43,595 nt of DNA from Gp7-AA6 sp036001245 (GTDB lineage: Bacteria > Acidobacteriota > Thermoanaerobaculia > UBA5066 > Gp7-AA6): assembly GCA_036001245.1 (NCBI GenBank), contig DASYUL010000067.1, positions 1 to 43,595 of the forward strand, in the 5' to 3' direction. The notes beneath the pieces were generated by a model. The model was not told where the DNA came from. It ran no database searches and was given only the letters and a program-made list of their open reading frames with translations. This document shows, piece after piece, positions 32,179 through 40,463 of this stretch (position 1 is the stretch's first letter; every line of letters starts with the position of its first letter). A program made the position numbers and the translations under genes.

Positions 32179-33222
32179 TTAAGACGCGACGAGGGAGAGA
32201 TCGCTCGCGACTTCGTCGCTCGGGATAACAAGGGAAGGGGGCTCGCTCGGGAGCGCGCCGGAGTCGAAGAACTCCACGACGGCGTCGCGAAACTCCGCCG
32301 GAGTCGCCAGCTCGCTGATCCGGACCCGCAGCGTCCGGCCGTTTTCCAGGCCGTGCGTGTACCAGCCCGTCATCGTCCGGAGCTTGTGCAACGCCTCGCG
32401 CGGATCACGCGCCGTCCGCTCGATCTGCCTGAAGTGCCAGAGCATCAAGTCCCGCCGCTCCGCGGCGGTGTCTTCGCGCGGCGTCCTTCCGGCGAGGCGG
32501 TCGGCGGCCTGACGGAAGATCCAGGGGTTCTTCATCGTTGCGCGGCCGACCATTACGCCGTCGCAGCCCGTTTCCCGGAGCATGGCGAGGACGTCGTCGG
32601 CCGACTCCACGTCGCCGTTTCCGATCACGGGGATCGAGAGCGCGCTCTTGAGCTGCGCGATCTCGCTCCGCCCGGCCTGCCCCGTATACATCTGCCGCGC
32701 GGTGCGTGCGTGCATCGCGACGGCGGCGGCGCCTTCGTCCTGGCAGATTCGGCCGAGATCGAGGAAGTTCCGGCGCGAGTCGTCGAGCCCCAGCCGGAAC
32801 TTCACGGTCAGCGGGATCGAGAGACGGCTCTTGACCTCGCGAACGATTCGCCGGGCGAGCGGGAGATCTCCCATGAGCGCCGCGCCGGCGCATCCCTTCA
32901 GCACCTTGTTGGCGGGACAACCCATGTTGATGTCGCAGACGTCGGGCGAGAGCTCCTCGACGATCTCCGCGGCCGCCGCCATGCGCTCGGGATTCGAGCC
33001 GTAGATCTGGATCGAGAGCGGACGCTCCTCGTCCGAGAAGAACATCTTCGCGCGCTGCCGCGCGTTGCCGCGGGTGATCGCCTCCGACGAAATGAACTCC
33101 ATGGTGACCAGACCGACGCCGCCGATCCGGCGCAGCATTAGGCGGTAGAGGTGATCCGTGATCCCCGCCATCGGAGCGAGGACGAGCGGCGGATCGACGG
33201 AGACCGAATCGAGACGCAGCAT
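32179..33222 (-). CDS. dusB: tRNA-dihydrouridine synthase (DusB-like)
   Basis: A 347-residue FMN enzyme that reduces specific tRNA uridines. It opens VLAPMAGITDHLYRLMLRR (FMN site) and has the catalytic cysteine in DINMGCPANKVLKGCAGAAL, VKFRLGLD, AMHARTARQMYTG, PVIGNGDV and GVMVGRATMKNPWIF. The C-terminus after SGALPSEPP (SLVIPSDEVASDLSLVAS) is encoded by a truncated palindromic repeat (32186-32233), as for the M16 gene. The start at 33222 fits the family. It lies upstream of the VWA gene on the same strand, 53 bases apart. Confidence 0.93.
   Translation of the reverse strand: MLRLDSVSVDPPLVLAPMAGITDHLYRLMLRRIGGVGLVTMEFISSEAITRGNARQRAKMFFSDEERPLSIQIYGSNPERMAAAAEIVEELSPDVCDINMGCPANKVLKGCAGAALMGDLPLARRIVREVKSRLSIPLTVKFRLGLDDSRRNFLDLGRICQDEGAAAVAMHARTARQMYTGQAGRSEIAQLKSALSIPVIGNGDVESADDVLAMLRETGCDGVMVGRATMKNPWIFRQAADRLAGRTPREDTAAERRDLMLWHFRQIERTARDPREALHKLRTMTGWYTHGLENGRTLRVRISELATPAEFRDAVVEFFDSGALPSEPPSLVIPSDEVASDLSLVAS
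32186..32233. repeat. Truncated palindromic repeat, copy 3, inside the dusB 3' end
   Basis: GCGACGAGGGAGAGATCGCT and then CGCGACTTCGTCGCTCGGGA match the right arm and part of the left arm of the elements at 17746 and 24130. It supplies the last codons of dusB. Confidence 0.65.
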
Positions 33223-33260
33223 GGAACCGCTGATTTTATGCGGAACGGCCTCGCCGGGGC

Positions 33261-33278
33261 CTCTTCCCGTAGGAAGAG
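33261..33278. repeat. Short hairpin CTCTTCC / GGAAGAG
   Basis: A 7-bp stem with loop CGTA, followed by ACGCAACTTTCG. It resembles the element at 3675-3703. It lies in the divergent gap between dusB (starts 33222) and the membrane-protein gene (starts 33394); the rest of that gap shows nothing recognisable. Confidence 0.45.
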
Positions 33279-33393
33279 ACGCAACTTTCGATCGCGAGAG
33301 TCCGCCGCTTTAACGGATATTTTGCTGCTCACTCGATCCTCTTTCGACGCCTTGTGCTCTAAAATTCCGCCGCGATCAGCGGAGGTTCGCGAG

Positions 33394-34467
33394 ATGGCGG
33401 CGTCGGAAGTCTCGGCGGGTGGACGTACGGGGGAAGGCCTCTGGATTCGTAGCCGCAGGTTCGATCTCGTCTTCCTGACCCTTTCCGGAGTGCTCGTCTT
33501 CCTTCCCTATCTCTCCTACGGATTTCTTCAGTGGCTCGGCGCATCCGACGCGACCGCAGGCCTGATTGTCGGGCTCGTGGTCACGCTCTTGGTCGGCGGG
33601 CCGCACATGTATTCGACCTACCTCCGGACCGCGCTCGAGCCCCGCTTCCGGGAGCGCTACGGTTTTCTCGCTTACCTGCCGATGCTCGTGATCCCAGTGC
33701 TCGTCGTCATCGGAGCGCTTCATGCCTTCCTCTTCCTCCTGACGGCATTCTTCTTCTGGGCGTCCGTGCACGTGACCCAGCAGGCGCAGTGGATCTCGGA
33801 GACGTACCGGCGCAAGGTGACCGGCCGGGTCTCGATGGTGGACCGCCTGCTCGACGGCGCGGTCATCCTCGGCGCGCTCTACACGATGGCGATGTATAAG
33901 TTCGTCGCGGGCAAGTTCTCGCTCGGCTCGAGCACCCTCCTCTTCCCGGAATTTCTGAAGAGGCGGGAATTCGCCATTGCCTTCACGGTCGGCTTCGCGG
34001 CGCTCTTCCTCTTCTACGTGTACCGGACGGCCGCCGAGATCCGCCGCGGTGAGGCGAGTGTCCCGCGCCTTCTCTTCATGGCGTTCACGGTGGGACTCGC
34101 GTTCATCATCCCGCTGTTCGACAACCTGGACGTCGCGTTCCAGGGCTTCAACACGTGGCACTCCCTCCAGTACCTCGCACTCACGTGGTTCATCCTCTCG
34201 CGCAACGCCGAACGGGGCGCGATCGGGAGCTCAGTCGCGCAGAAGCTCGCCGGGACCGAGAAAACCGGGCGGTTCTACGCCGCGATGGTGCTGGCGACCC
34301 TGATGGCGGGCGGCATCTACGTCGTCCTCTGGAAGGGGCTCGGTTTCCCGCAGGACAAGAGTTACTACGTCGTCGTGCTGACGTTTCTCCTGATCCACTA
34401 CTTCTACGACCACTTCCTGTTCCGGGACTTCGCGCCGCTCGACAACCGGCAGGGGGTCAGGGTCTAG
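33394..34467 (+). CDS. Polytopic membrane protein with conserved-looking histidine motifs
   Basis: A 357-residue inner-membrane protein with about eight hydrophobic segments. Histidines lie in GGPHMYSTYLRT, FWASVHVTQQAQWISETY, FNTWHSLQYLALTWFILSRN and IHYFYDHFLF, at the ends of membrane helices. This arrangement recalls membrane-bound metal enzymes, but I cannot name the family. The ATG at 33394 has GGAGG eight bases upstream; earlier in-frame codons run through the dusB promoter region. Its stop overlaps the convergent lipoprotein gene by four bases (CTAG shared by both). Confidence 0.8.
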   Translation: MAASEVSAGGRTGEGLWIRSRRFDLVFLTLSGVLVFLPYLSYGFLQWLGASDATAGLIVGLVVTLLVGGPHMYSTYLRTALEPRFRERYGFLAYLPMLVIPVLVVIGALHAFLFLLTAFFFWASVHVTQQAQWISETYRRKVTGRVSMVDRLLDGAVILGALYTMAMYKFVAGKFSLGSSTLLFPEFLKRREFAIAFTVGFAALFLFYVYRTAAEIRRGEASVPRLLFMAFTVGLAFIIPLFDNLDVAFQGFNTWHSLQYLALTWFILSRNAERGAIGSSVAQKLAGTEKTGRFYAAMVLATLMAGGIYVVLWKGLGFPQDKSYYVVVLTFLLIHYFYDHFLFRDFAPLDNRQGVRV

Positions 34468-35102
34468 CCCGATTTCGCGAGCTCCGCGTAGGAGCTCACC
34501 TTCACGTAACCCTTCGGCGGCTCGAAGAGCTTCGGCGACGCACCGACCTGGATGTCCAGGAGTTGCGTGTCGGTGAACGGCTGGTACTCGTCGCGTGCGT
34601 CCTTCTTCGCGTGCTCGATCCGGACGACCAGCCGATCGAGATCGCGAGCGACCCAGATCGTCACGAGATCGCCGGAGGGGAGCGACAGACGCCATCGCTC
34701 GCACGGATGGAGACCGTGCGAAGCGTCATCGATCCGCTGGACCTTCGCACCGAACCGATCGGCATAAGCCTGGACGTCGAATCCCGGCTGGAGGGGATAC
34801 CCCGGCACCGCTTCGTCGGTGGGCTCCCAGCGGCTCTCGAAGATCTTCTTCGTCGACGGGCGGAACTGCCAGACCTTCTGGAGGTCCGGTCGCACGATCT
34901 TGACGATCTCGGAGCCGTCTACGTTCCCGGAGATCCGCACGCTCTCGCCGCGGACGGCAACCCGATAGCGATCTTCCGGGGAGTAGACGAAGAGCGCGCG
35001 ATAGCCGTCTTTCGCAACGGTCTTGGGGGCGCCGCACGCGAGCGCCGCGAGAATCGCTCCCGCAGCGACGGCGCGCATGAGACGAGCGATCGCCTTCGAC
35101 AT
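34464..35102 (-). CDS. Exported hypothetical protein, possible lipoprotein
   Basis: A 212-residue protein with a signal peptide (SKAIARLMRAVAAGAILAALAC) whose final cysteine suggests lipid attachment, although the lipobox is weak (alanine at -3). The body is beta-rich (VRISGNVDGSEIVKIVRPDL, KVWQFRPSTKKIFESRWEP, WRLSLPSGDLVTIWVARDLD) and looks like an outer-membrane lipoprotein-sorting or LolA-like sheet, but I cannot assign it firmly. The start is the ATG at 35102. It is divergent from the methyltransferase at 35151 with only 48 bases between them. Confidence 0.75.
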   Translation of the reverse strand: MSKAIARLMRAVAAGAILAALACGAPKTVAKDGYRALFVYSPEDRYRVAVRGESVRISGNVDGSEIVKIVRPDLQKVWQFRPSTKKIFESRWEPTDEAVPGYPLQPGFDVQAYADRFGAKVQRIDDASHGLHPCERWRLSLPSGDLVTIWVARDLDRLVVRIEHAKKDARDEYQPFTDTQLLDIQVGASPKLFEPPKGYVKVSSYAELAKSG

Positions 35103-35150
35103 CGGGCGCGATTCTCCCTCACGCTCCGACCACGCGAGATAATTCCGCGC

Positions 35151-35912
35151 GTGCCGTGGTGGGAAAGCTGGTTCGGAGAGGAGTATCTGGAGCTCTATCC
35201 GCACCGGGACCTCGCTTCCGCCCGCCGGGAGGTGGCGTTCGCGCTCGCGCGGCTCGACCCGGAGCCGGAGCCGATCCTCGACCTCTGCTGCGGCTCGGGA
35301 CGGCACTCGCTGCGGTTCGCCGAGAAGGACATGCGGCCGTTCGGCCTCGACTATTCGACGCCTCTTCTCGAGCTCGCCCGGTCACGCGACGGAAGCCTCC
35401 GCCTGGTTCGCGGCGACATGCGCCGGCTTCCCTTCGCCGAAGGCGCCTTCCGGTCGGTCGTGAACTTCTTCACGAGCTTCGGCTACTTCGTGCGCGACGA
35501 GGACAACTTTGCCGTGATCACCGAGATCGAGCGCGTTCTCGCGAGCGGCGGAAGGTTTCTCTGCGACACGTTTGGTCCCGAGTGGGTCACGGCGCGACTC
35601 GTCCCGGAGGAGAACCGTTCGACAGTCGACCGCGAGTACCGGATCCGCCGCCGCTGGAATTGCGAGACGCGGCGCGTCGAGAAGGAGATCGAGGTGCGGC
35701 GCGGCGGCTCGGTGGAGATCTTCCGGGAGAGCGTGCGCGCTTACTTCCCCGAGGAGCTCGCGGCGCTCTTCCGCGACGCCGGCCTCGTCTGCGAAGCGAT
35801 GTGGGGGGATTTCGACGGAAGTCCCGTCGGCCCCGAGTCCCCACGCCTGATCGCGCTCGCGAGGAAGCCCGCGGGAAGCGCAACCGCTGAGAGAATGCGC
35901 GCCGGCCGATGA
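35151..35912 (+). CDS. Class I SAM-dependent methyltransferase
   Basis: A 253-residue methyltransferase. It opens PWWESWFGEEYLELYPHRD, then has the SAM loop ILDLCCGSGRHSLRFAEKD, GLDYSTPLLELAR, the motif GDMRRLPFAEGAFRSVVNFF and VLASGGRFLCDTF. A GTG at 35151 is the start; longer in-frame readings lie antisense to the lipoprotein gene. It overlaps bshC by four bases (ATGA), so it belongs to the bacillithiol operon by translation coupling. Its substrate is unknown. N-methyl-bacillithiol is known from Chlorobium, so methylation of a bacillithiol product is conceivable but unsupported here. Confidence 0.85.
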   Translation: MPWWESWFGEEYLELYPHRDLASARREVAFALARLDPEPEPILDLCCGSGRHSLRFAEKDMRPFGLDYSTPLLELARSRDGSLRLVRGDMRRLPFAEGAFRSVVNFFTSFGYFVRDEDNFAVITEIERVLASGGRFLCDTFGPEWVTARLVPEENRSTVDREYRIRRRWNCETRRVEKEIEVRRGGSVEIFRESVRAYFPEELAALFRDAGLVCEAMWGDFDGSPVGPESPRLIALARKPAGSATAERMRAGR

Positions 35913-37483
35913 GCTCGATCCCGCTCGAAAAGTACCCGGGACTGCCGCCGCTCTTCCTCGATCTCGCCCGCGGGAGGAGCCGCTTGTATCCCGATCCGCC
36001 GACGGTGGACGCCGCCGTCGTTCGCGGAAGGGAGCTCCTCGCCCGCAGCGACGCGCCGCGGCTCACCGCGAGCGCGTTTCGCTACCGCGCGCCGTCCGGG
36101 CGCGACGCAGCCGAGGCGCTCGCGTCGGGCCGCGCCGTCGCCGTGCTCGCGGGACACCAGATCGGGATCTTCACCGGTCCGCTCTACACGCTCGTCAAGG
36201 CGCTCGACGCGGTCGCATATGCACGGGAGCTTTCGCGCCGCGGCGTTCCCGCGGTTCCCGTGTTCTGGGCGCTCGCCGACGACCACGACCTCCAGGAGAT
36301 CGCGCGCACCGCGAAACCCGGGCCCGACGGGCCGGAGACGTTCGTGCTCGAGGGCGCCGATCGCTCCAACCGATCTCCAGTCGGAATGTTGCGGATACCC
36401 GAGGGGATCGAAAAAATCGTCCAGGCGTTCCGCGCGAATGCGAAGGGGCCGGAGGCGGGCGCAATCGTCGAGGTGTTCGCCGCCCGCTACGCCCCGGGCC
36501 GGTCCTACGAAGAGGCGTTCGTCGAGACGATGTTCGACCTCGTCGAGGAACACCCGCTGCTCGTGATCGATCCGCTGGGCGAGGAAGTCCTCGAGGCGGC
36601 GCGGCGGCTCTTCCTCGCCGCCGCCGACTCTCGCGCGGAGATCGCCGACGCTCTCTCGCGCGGCACGGAGGCGGTCACGGCCGCCGGGCGCGAGCCCCCG
36701 GTGCCGTACCGATCCGATCTGATTCCGTTCTTCACGATCGAGGACGGTGTCCGCCGGCGAGTCCCCGCGAACGACGTCGACGACGCGAGAAAGCGGGTCG
36801 AGAGCGGAGAGGCGCGCGTTTCCGCCGACGTCCTCACGCGTCCCGTGCTGAAGTCGCTCGTGCTCCCGGCGGCGCTCTCCGTGCTCGGCCCGAGCGAGAT
36901 CGCATACCACTCCCAGTCGCTGCCGCTCTTCCCGATCTTCGGCGCGGTGCCGCCGGTCCTGATTCCCCGAACGCTCCTCGTGCTTCGCGGGCCGGCCGAG
37001 CGGCGGGCGCAGGAGGCGCTCGGGATCGCCGACGAGGACCTGCTGACGCCGGGGGCGGTCAAGGGCGCCGCCACCCGCGTTCCGCAGGCGGAGGAGGTCG
37101 AGAAGGTCGCCCGCCGGCTCGATCACGAGCTCTCTTCGCTCGGTCCGTCCGTCGCCGAGCTCGACCCGAGCCTCGCGGGAGCGCTGGAAACCGCGCGCCG
37201 CAAGGCGACGTATCAGCTCGAGCAGCTCGCCGAGCGGGTCCGCAAGGCCGCGGAACGAAAGGACGAGGTCGCATTGCAACGGCGCAAGAGGCTCGAGACG
37301 ATGATTCTTCCCGGCGGCGACGCCGCCGAGAGGGTCTATCCGCCGCTCGTCTTTCTTCTCGCGTGGGGCCGCACGGTGCTCGACACGCTCGAGGCGGCCG
37401 CCGGACACGGCGTCGGGGACGTGCCGATCGTGGACGTCGAGACGGCGGCCGGGGCAGGGGTACAGAAAATCAGTGCCGGTTGA
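35909..37483 (+). CDS. bshC: Bacillithiol biosynthesis cysteine-adding enzyme
   Basis: A 524-residue protein thought to add cysteine to GlcN-malate, the last step of bacillithiol synthesis. Family signs are AVAVLAGHQIGIFTGPLYTLVKALDAV, split here as VLAGHQIGIFTGPLY and TLVKAL, then VPVFWALADDHDLQEIA, GPSEIAYHSQSLPLF and a C-terminal coiled-coil (LETARRKATYQLEQLAERVR, RKAAERKDEVALQRRKRLET). Length matches the family. It overlaps the upstream methyltransferase by four bases and the downstream bshB by eleven, so the four genes are tightly coupled. Confidence 0.93.
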   Translation: MSSIPLEKYPGLPPLFLDLARGRSRLYPDPPTVDAAVVRGRELLARSDAPRLTASAFRYRAPSGRDAAEALASGRAVAVLAGHQIGIFTGPLYTLVKALDAVAYARELSRRGVPAVPVFWALADDHDLQEIARTAKPGPDGPETFVLEGADRSNRSPVGMLRIPEGIEKIVQAFRANAKGPEAGAIVEVFAARYAPGRSYEEAFVETMFDLVEEHPLLVIDPLGEEVLEAARRLFLAAADSRAEIADALSRGTEAVTAAGREPPVPYRSDLIPFFTIEDGVRRRVPANDVDDARKRVESGEARVSADVLTRPVLKSLVLPAALSVLGPSEIAYHSQSLPLFPIFGAVPPVLIPRTLLVLRGPAERRAQEALGIADEDLLTPGAVKGAATRVPQAEEVEKVARRLDHELSSLGPSVAELDPSLAGALETARRKATYQLEQLAERVRKAAERKDEVALQRRKRLETMILPGGDAAERVYPPLVFLLAWGRTVLDTLEAAAGHGVGDVPIVDVETAAGAGVQKISAG

Positions 37484-38195
37484 CGTCCTCGCGATCGCCG
37501 CGCACCCCGACGACGTCGAGATGACCTGCGGGGGAACGCTCGTCCGGTTGAAGGCGCGCGGAAAGCGGTTCGGGATCGTGGATCTCACGCAGGGCGAGAT
37601 GGGCACCCGCGGAACCCGCGAGACGCGGCGCAGTGAGGCGGAGCGGGCGGCCGAGATTCTCGGAGCGGACTTCCGCGAGTCGCTCGACTTCGGCGACGGA
37701 GGGCTTGCCGTGACGCGGCAGAACGAGCTCCTGGTGATGGACGTGATCCGTCGGGAGAAGCCGCGCCTCGTGATCACGTCGTATCCGGAAGACCGGCACC
37801 CGGACCACGCGCGCGCCGGCCGGCTCGTCACCGATGCGGCGTACTACGCCGGGTTGCGGAAGATCGAGACGGCACACCCCGCGCACCGCCCGCAGCAGAC
37901 GATCTACTTTCCGACGGGCCACATGCACGAGCCAGACTTCATCGTCGACATCACGCCGGCGATGGAGACCCGTCGTGCGGCGATCCGCGCGTTCGCGAGC
38001 CAGTTCCACAGCGAGGGCTCGGCCGAACCGGAGACGGTGCTTTCCCAGAAGATGTTCCTCGACGCGATCGACGCGAGGGCGCGGCACTTCGGATTTCTCA
38101 TCGGGGTCGAGTTCGGCGAAGGGTTCCTCGCGCAGAGGCCGCCCCGGATCGACGACCTGATCGGTGCCTTCGAAGGACGCGAGCCGGGCTTCTAG
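37473..38195 (+). CDS. bshB: Bacillithiol biosynthesis deacetylase
   Basis: A 240-residue zinc deacetylase of the PIG-L/LmbE fold that removes acetate from GlcNAc-malate. The metal-binding AIAAHPDDVEMTCGGTL and PEDRHPDHARAGRLV are intact, as are LTQGEMGTRGT and FHSEGSAEPETVL, typical of BshB1. Start is GTG at 37473 (PVDVLAIAAHPDD), inside the last codons of bshC. It is followed six bases later by bshA. Confidence 0.93.
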   Translation: MPVDVLAIAAHPDDVEMTCGGTLVRLKARGKRFGIVDLTQGEMGTRGTRETRRSEAERAAEILGADFRESLDFGDGGLAVTRQNELLVMDVIRREKPRLVITSYPEDRHPDHARAGRLVTDAAYYAGLRKIETAHPAHRPQQTIYFPTGHMHEPDFIVDITPAMETRRAAIRAFASQFHSEGSAEPETVLSQKMFLDAIDARARHFGFLIGVEFGEGFLAQRPPRIDDLIGAFEGREPGF

Positions 38196-38201
38196 CCGCG
38201 C

Positions 38202-39326
38202 ATGAAAATCGGCATCACCTGCTACCCCACCTACGGCGGGAGCGGCGTCGTCGCGACCGAGCTCGGACTCGCCCTGGCCGAGCGCGGCGACGAGGTTCAC
38301 TTCATCTCGTACGATCTCCCCTCGCGTCTCGCGCTCCCCCGCCCGCGCGTGTACTTCCACGAGGTCGTCGCGCCGACCTATCCGCTCTTCGTCTCTCCGC
38401 CCTACACGCTCGCGCTCGCGACCAAGATGGCGGAGGTCGCCGAGCACGCGCATCTGGATCTGCTTCACGTCCACTACGCGCTGCCGCACGCGATCTCCGC
38501 GATCCTCGCGCGCGAGATGAGCGACGGAAACGGCGTGCGGCTGAAGGTCGTCACGACGCTTCACGGCACCGACATCACGATCGTCGGCCTGGACCGCTCT
38601 TACCTGCCGATCACCCGCTGGGGCATCGACCAGAGCGACGCCGTCACCGCGGTCTCGAAGTATCTGACCGAAGTGACCCTTCGGGAGCTCGGAGTCCGGC
38701 ACGGGATCGAGACGATCCCGAACTTCGTCGACCCGAACCGCTACCGCCCCGACGGCGCGTCCTCGTTCGCGCGCACCCTGGTGCCGGAGGGCGAGGCCGC
38801 GGTGATCCACGTATCGAATTTCCGGCCGGTCAAACGCATCCCGGACGTGCTCGCGATCTTCGACCGCATCCGCCAGAAGGTCCCCGCACGCCTCCTCATG
38901 ATCGGAGACGGTCCGCAGCGCTCGTTCGCCGAGCGGCGCGCGCAGGAGCTCGGGTTCGAGGATCGCGCGACGTTCCTCGGAAACGTCGCGGCGATCGAGA
39001 CCGTGCTGCCTGTCGGGAAGCTCTTGCTGCTTCCCTCCGATGCGGAGTCGTTCGGCCTCGCCGCTCTCGAAGCGATGGCGTGCGGCGTACCCGTGATCGG
39101 GACGGCGGCCGGCGGCTTGCCGGAAGTCGTCGAGCACGGCGTCTGCGGATACTTGAAGCCGGTCGGAGACGTCGACGGGATGGCGGACGCGGCGCTGACG
39201 CTTCTCGAAGATCCCGAGCGCTGGAAGCGGTTCTCTTCCGAAGCCCGCCGGCGCGCGGTCGAGGCGTTCCCGACCGACGAGATCGTCTCGCGCTACCGCC
39301 GGCTCTACGAAACGACGCTCGGCTGA
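38202..39326 (+). CDS. bshA: N-acetyl-alpha-D-glucosaminyl L-malate synthase
   Basis: A 374-residue GT4 glycosyltransferase that joins GlcNAc from UDP-GlcNAc to L-malate, the first step of bacillithiol synthesis. BshA markers are GITCYPTYGGSGVVATELG, HVHYALPHAISAILAREM, TLHGTDITIVGLDRSY, the phosphate-binding SNFRPVKR and LLPSDAESFGLAALEAMACG followed by VPVIGTAAGGLPEVV. Length is normal. Its 3' end overlaps the convergent deaminase gene by 22 bases. With bshC and bshB it completes the pathway within one operon. Confidence 0.95.
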   Translation: MKIGITCYPTYGGSGVVATELGLALAERGDEVHFISYDLPSRLALPRPRVYFHEVVAPTYPLFVSPPYTLALATKMAEVAEHAHLDLLHVHYALPHAISAILAREMSDGNGVRLKVVTTLHGTDITIVGLDRSYLPITRWGIDQSDAVTAVSKYLTEVTLRELGVRHGIETIPNFVDPNRYRPDGASSFARTLVPEGEAAVIHVSNFRPVKRIPDVLAIFDRIRQKVPARLLMIGDGPQRSFAERRAQELGFEDRATFLGNVAAIETVLPVGKLLLLPSDAESFGLAALEAMACGVPVIGTAAGGLPEVVEHGVCGYLKPVGDVDGMADAALTLLEDPERWKRFSSEARRRAVEAFPTDEIVSRYRRLYETTLG

Positions 39327-40333
39327 GACGGCCCTTCCCGGCGCGGCCAGCGGGTTCCGGGATCGTTCCGGCCGGAAGCGCGGCGCCGGTCGTCGGCCGA
39401 GGCGAACGACGCGCGCCATGAGTTCTCGGCGAGCAAAGCCATCGTGCGCGCGCCGAAGCCGAGCTTCTCCCGCACGATCGCGTGCTCGCCCGCGGTCGTC
39501 GTCGAGAACAGAAGTGGGTCATCCGCGCCGAGCGCTACGCAGACGCCCGCGTCGAGAAGGCGCGGCAGCGGGTGGTTCTCGACACGATCGACCGCGCCGG
39601 TGACGGCGTTGGACGTCGGCGCCACCCACAGAGCGGTCGACTCTTCCGCGAGCCGGGCGAGGAGCCGCGGGTCCTCCACCGCGGCGATCCCGTGGTCGAC
39701 GCGGTCCGGACGCAGGTGGTCGAGCGCTTCGCGCAGCGACTCCACGCCGTCCCACTCGCCGGCGTGGACCGAAGTGCGCAGCCCGAGAGAGCGCGCGCGC
39801 AGATAGATACCGGCGAACGCTCGCGCCGGCATCGCCCGCTCGTCACCCCCGAGCCCGAAGCCCACGACCGAAGGAAGGCGCGTCCTCTCGTGCAGGTCGA
39901 GCACCCGCTCCGCCGACTCCGGCCCCCACTGGCGCACGGCGTCGAGGAGGATCCGGCAGCGCGCGACACCTTCGGCTTCCGCGTCCCGAAAACCGCGGTC
40001 GATTTCGACGACGCAGTCGGTCGGGTCGAGGCCGAAGCGCGCCGGGATCTCCGGAGAGACGTAGACCTCGGCGTAGTCCGCGCCGCCCTCGCCGATCGAG
40101 CGGGCGACCGCGCGGGCGGCTTCGCCGTAATCCGCCGGCGACCGGAAGAGACCACACACCTCCCGGTAGAGCGCCAGGAAGGCCGTTCGGTTGCGCACGG
40201 CCTTCCGTTCCACCTCGAAGACGGCCGGGTCGGCGAACCGGTGCCCGGCGCGGCGCGCGAGCGCCCCGAGGGCTTCGACGGGAAGTGATCCCTCGAAGTG
40301 CAGGTGGCAGTCGGCGACCCGGAAAGGTGACAT
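39305..40333 (-). CDS. Adenosine deaminase family protein
   Basis: A 342-residue metal-dependent amidohydrolase. Metal and catalytic motifs are CHLHFEGSLP (N-terminal HxH), TSVHAGEWDGVESLREALDH, DRVDHGIAAVEDP, APTSNAVTGAVD and ALGADDPLLFSTT. Adenosine deaminase and aminodeoxyfutalosine deaminase (menaquinone synthesis) share this fold and cannot be separated by eye. The C-terminal about 25 residues are rich in R and P and reach into the bshA 3' end. It starts at 40333, divergent from the DUF4097 gene. Confidence 0.85.
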   Translation of the reverse strand: MSPFRVADCHLHFEGSLPVEALGALARRAGHRFADPAVFEVERKAVRNRTAFLALYREVCGLFRSPADYGEAARAVARSIGEGGADYAEVYVSPEIPARFGLDPTDCVVEIDRGFRDAEAEGVARCRILLDAVRQWGPESAERVLDLHERTRLPSVVGFGLGGDERAMPARAFAGIYLRARSLGLRTSVHAGEWDGVESLREALDHLRPDRVDHGIAAVEDPRLLARLAEESTALWVAPTSNAVTGAVDRVENHPLPRLLDAGVCVALGADDPLLFSTTTAGEHAIVREKLGFGARTMALLAENSWRASFASADDRRRASGRNDPGTRWPRREGPSQPSVVS

Positions 40334-40379
40334 GTGGTTCCGGAGCGGTTGATCCTATCTCCTGCGACGATATCGCGCC

Positions 40380-40425
40380 GGGATCTGACCCCTTTCGGCG
40401 ACCCGACCCCGGGACGATCCCGGGG
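40380..40425. repeat. GGGATCTGACCCC copy and strong hairpin in the divergent gap
   Basis: GGGATCTGACCCC (40380-40392) belongs to the GACCCC repeat family. Close by, CCCCGGGA / TCCCGGGG (40407-40425) forms a perfect 8-bp stem with loop CGA. Both neighbours point away from the gap (40334-40463), so the hairpin would sit in a leader or between two promoters rather than end a gene. Confidence 0.55.
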
Positions 40426-40463
40426 CAGAACCTTTCCAGCGGAGCTACGTTAATCTAGCCGGA

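Noticed and set aside
34155..35150. 585-residue methyltransferase beginning at 34155
   Set aside because: The upstream two-thirds is antisense to the lipoprotein gene and overlaps the membrane-protein gene. The real protein starts at the GTG at 35151.
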